This document shows, one piece after another, positions 61,231-64,000 of a stretch of 64,000 bases of DNA. The translations under genes and the position numbers were made by a program. The DNA comes from Oasisia sp. SBJ-2009 (taxonomy: Eukaryota > Annelida > Polychaeta > Sabellida > Siboglinidae). Position 1 is the first letter of the stretch; each line of letters starts with the position of its first letter. The stretch covers positions 43,919,760-43,983,759 of the forward strand of contig OZ024865.1 of the NCBI GenBank assembly GCA_964017155.1, read 5' to 3'. The notes under the pieces were generated by a model. That model worked only from the letters and a program-made list of their open reading frames with translations, had not been told where the DNA came from and made no database searches.

Positions 61231-61513
61231 TTCGCTCATTCGCTCATTCGCTCATTCGCTCATTCGCTCATTCGCTCATTCGCTCATTCACTCATTCACT
61301 CATTCACTCATTCACTCATTCACTCATTCACTCATTCACTCATTCACTCATTCACTCATTCACTCATTCACTCATTCACTCATTCACTCATTCACTCATT
61401 CACTCATTCACTCATTCACTCATTCACTCATTCACTCATTCACTCATTCACTCATTCACTCATTCACTCATTCACTCATTCACTCATTCACTCATTCACT
61501 CATTCACTCATTC
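61231..61513. repeat. (TCATTCGC)/(TCATTCAC) 8-bp satellite, about 35 units
   Basis: Seven CATTCGCT units followed by about 28 CATTCACT units. It directly adjoins the TGACTGAT array, and its unit TCATTCAC has the same length. Confidence 0.97.
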
Positions 61514-61519
61514 AGTGGT

Positions 61520-62300
61520 AATCAATAACAACCATTGGCATATACGCTGAGTCATTCGTCTTAAGTAAGAATGCACCACTCATCAACGGACAATGGCGTT
61601 AACTAATTCGGCTAAATTACTCCTGGAGCGTTAGAATCTCAGTTATTTACAATTTGATCGCTTCATTCAAAGTGCATAAACTATATGATTGAGGACAATT
61701 AAATGCAGCAGTACATCTTAAACATTTATCCTTGTAGCAATAAACAATACACTGAATACATTGTAATGTCCAACAGAGACTTACATCAATTCGATACATG
61801 AACGTGAATCGTGGGCACATTAAAACCGAAAGTTCACCAAAAACGTAGAAGCCACTGTCGTGTGGATGTTAAGAAAACTACTGTGTACACGTTGAACTGA
61901 ATGAGCTCATCCGAAGGAAAGTCAAATAAAAAGTTATATTGTTTAAAAAATACACAACAAACAAATCGTACATTTAGACAGACAAATTTAGAACACTGTA
62001 GTAACAGCATGAAAGAATAAAGAGAATGTGCGAGCGAAAACAAAATAAAAATTGTAGATCGTCAACGTAATGTGGTAGAAAATATGTCAGAGAACGAGAG
62101 AACCCAAATTTAGATAGTATGTCAACACGACGTGGAAGGAACGCAACAGAACTGCTACAACCACAAACGATCGCGCGATTTGGAGGGCCAAGATGACTAA
62201 TTCCAGGGGTAGACACGACACTTGGTGACTTGGGAAGCCTAAGACAAGAAGAATAAAGATGACTACTTGAGAAATACACACGCATACAACACAGTCATAG
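61520..62300. other. Intron sequence, nothing recognised
   Basis: AT-rich intronic DNA, no features. Confidence 0.4.
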
Positions 62301-62519
62301 TTGGACAGCCACCTGTAGCGCTATGCGCTTTACGGCCGCTGTAATCGTCTATCATCGCTCCGTAGTGGTCCGAACATTCGCGGTACTCTAATGCGCGCGT
62401 AGCGTAGATATGGCCGCAGGAACGACAACTGTGCGTCGGCCGATCGCAACAACGATTTGCAATCGTTAAGAAAACATCAGACGAAAATGAGAAGATTACG
62501 ATATGACGCAAACACTTAC

Positions 62520-63080
62520 GTGAGCAGCGTGGACTCGTACGTTCGTGCGTCTGGCTGTAGGGATACGTCGGTAACAATGCAACGCGGACTTGGACTACCC
62601 ACGCGGAAACGTTGATTGCAAACCTCTCTCGTGGTCACAGACACGTCAAGTGGCCAGTGTCATCGCATCAATAAGCGGCACCGTGTCGCGATGCTCCACG
62701 CGGTGGAGCCGGCCACTGGCACTGGATGTGTGCGTCCGTGTCGCCTTATTTAGCGGGCGTGGGACGTTGGAGAGAGAGGGGGCAATGAGTATGATTGTGC
62801 GTCGGGTTACACTGCTATAATTATATACTCGGTCGCCACCTGTCTGCTGAGAGCCGTTCGACGCCAACGGCAGTGGCGGTGCTGCCGGTTACATGCTCGC
62901 CCGGCTGCTGAGAGACCCACGGACGCGTCGGCGCTCGCCTGTGCTCAGCTGTTTACCCAGGCGCGCTCTCCGCTCGGAATACTACCGCTGAAGCCACAGC
63001 GCCAACAACACCCGCGTGACCGCGCGGTATAGGCCGGCGCCGTCGAGCGTGTTGAGAGCATGCGGGGAGCCACCGAAGTC
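62520..63080 (-). promoter_or_regulatory. SMYD4: CpG-rich probable promoter and first non-coding exon of the SMYD4-like gene
   Basis: GC- and CpG-rich, sharply different from its flanks. A consensus donor at 62519 would end a 5' UTR exon; no ATG occurs in its last 80 nt on the minus strand, as expected. TATA absence fits a CpG-type promoter. It could also drive a plus-strand transcript. Confidence 0.45.
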
Positions 63081-63257
63081 ATGTTTAAAGGGCCACTTGT
63101 TGCTAAATGTAATGGCGCTGCATCGGCGTCACAACAAAAAGGTGGTGGTTGGTAAATAATGTCGCTGACGTCATGTTCCCACGATGATACGAATGTTAGA
63201 GAGCGAGTCCGATGCTGTCATGTTCAAGTGTGTAGATGCATAGTTTTGTGTTTGTGT

Positions 63258-63420
63258 TTTTGTTTTTGTGTGTTTGTGTGTGTGTGTGTGTGTGTGCGCG
63301 CGCGCGCGCGTGCGCGTGCGTGTGCGCGTGCGTGTGTGTGTGTGTGTGGGTGTGCGTGGGTGTGCGCGTGCGTTTGTGTGTGTGCGCGTATGTGTGCGTG
63401 CTCGTGCGCGTGCGTGTTCA
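63258..63420. repeat. (GT)n / (GC)n microsatellite
   Basis: TTTGTG, then GT repeats, a GCGCGC core near 63297-63310, then mixed GTGCGTGC. Alternating purine-pyrimidine, Z-DNA-prone. Confidence 0.95.
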
Positions 63421-64000
63421 AATTTTATAATCATTTCATTTTACCACGACGAAGCAAAACTTGAATAAGTTAACTGGCTTACGAAACCAATGACACTAGA
63501 ACGAAGAGACACATTTAAAGAGTAGAAGGTTTAGGTGACGGGCTGTAGTCTCATTCTTGAAGTGTCCGCCTTTGGTGGTGCCAGATACAGACACGAGTAG
63601 CTTACAAGACGCTGAAATCCTTACCTTTCGCTAACCCTTCACGTACCAGAAAATCCCTTCCCCCGTGGGGGACCGCGTAGCCAAGTTTGGGAACCGGTTA
63701 TGTGAATAATGAAACACGACCAGAAATCACTGGACACACGTAACAAAATTGCAAAGACAGAACTTGGCGGAGGAAATTGTGTAGAGCATATTTTCCTAGA
63801 TGCAAACAAATCGTGTACGAATAATTTAGCCATTTCAACACGACAACTGATTCATTCAGCTCTAATTTCGCGGATGGAAAAATATAATAACCATCGTGAG
63901 CAAAAAACAATTTTTTTTTAAAGCAATTACCCCTCGTAATCGCGGATTAACTTAACTGATTTGTCGAAAAGAGTTTACACATTCGTGCATGAGCTGAATG
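63421..64000. other. Right end of window, nothing recognised
   Basis: Short frames at 63639-63921 on both strands have no recognisable motifs. Confidence 0.4.

Larger units (their letters stand above)
60476..62519 (-). other. Predicted 5' UTR intron of the SMYD4-like gene
   Basis: The acceptor is at 60476. The best matching donor is CTCAC-GTAAGT at 62520/62519, at the edge of a CpG-rich region. The intron contains the CTGG and 8-mer arrays. Inferred without transcript evidence. Confidence 0.5.

Overview
This is nuclear DNA of an animal. The genes are cut into short exons with GT-AG introns, and the window carries tRNA-derived SINEs, LINE fragments, TIR and foldback DNA elements and very long microsatellites. 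There are no operons, ribosome-binding sites or prophages. A marine invertebrate fits best. My preferred guess is a cephalochordate (amphioxus), because several intronic minisatellites have repeat units that span an exon-intron junction, which I recall as a described peculiarity of amphioxus genes. This is from memory and unchecked; a lophotrochozoan is not excluded.

Layout. 1-6.9 kb is repeat-rich and has no recognised gene. At 6889-7113 (-) lies a probable first coding exon of a gene that runs leftward, under a CpG-rich upstream region. 7.4-15.2 kb holds microsatellites and transposon debris. 15.8-42.2 kb is one complete gene on the minus strand, a UBASH3/TULA (Sts) homologue. I could rebuild it as 11 shared coding exons plus either of two alternative terminal exons (12a, 18999-19237; 12b, 15812-16068). 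It encodes UBA, 2H-phosphodiesterase, SH3 and histidine-phosphatase domains in the family order, 700 or 706 residues. 43.5-46.3 kb has a GT/CA hairpin, a decayed LINE and a SINE. 48.07-54.22 kb (+) is a four-coding-exon gene for an atypical dual-specificity phosphatase. 57062-57135 is a tRNA-Asn(GTT). 58457-60457 (-) is an intronless coding region of a SMYD4-like TPR/MYND/SET protein, with a probable non-coding first exon near 62.5 kb. The last kilobase shows only a GT-rich microsatellite.

The three protein genes look independent: a signalling phosphatase scaffold, a phosphatase-like protein and a methyltransferase-like protein. Nothing suggests they act as a unit.

The most notable structure is inside UBASH3. 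The 3' splice sites of three consecutive exons (4, 5 and 6) are each the edge of a large tandem array, with unit lengths of 34, about 72 and 29 bp. Each unit carries a copy of the acceptor site and the first bases of the exon. A fourth acceptor (exon 12a) has a two-copy duplication of the same kind. In arrays 5 and 6, use of a repeat acceptor would meet a stop within about a dozen codons. Array 4 is open in all three frames, so in-frame inclusion is possible in steps of three units. All coordinates, translations and splice junctions were read by eye; no alignment or database search was run.
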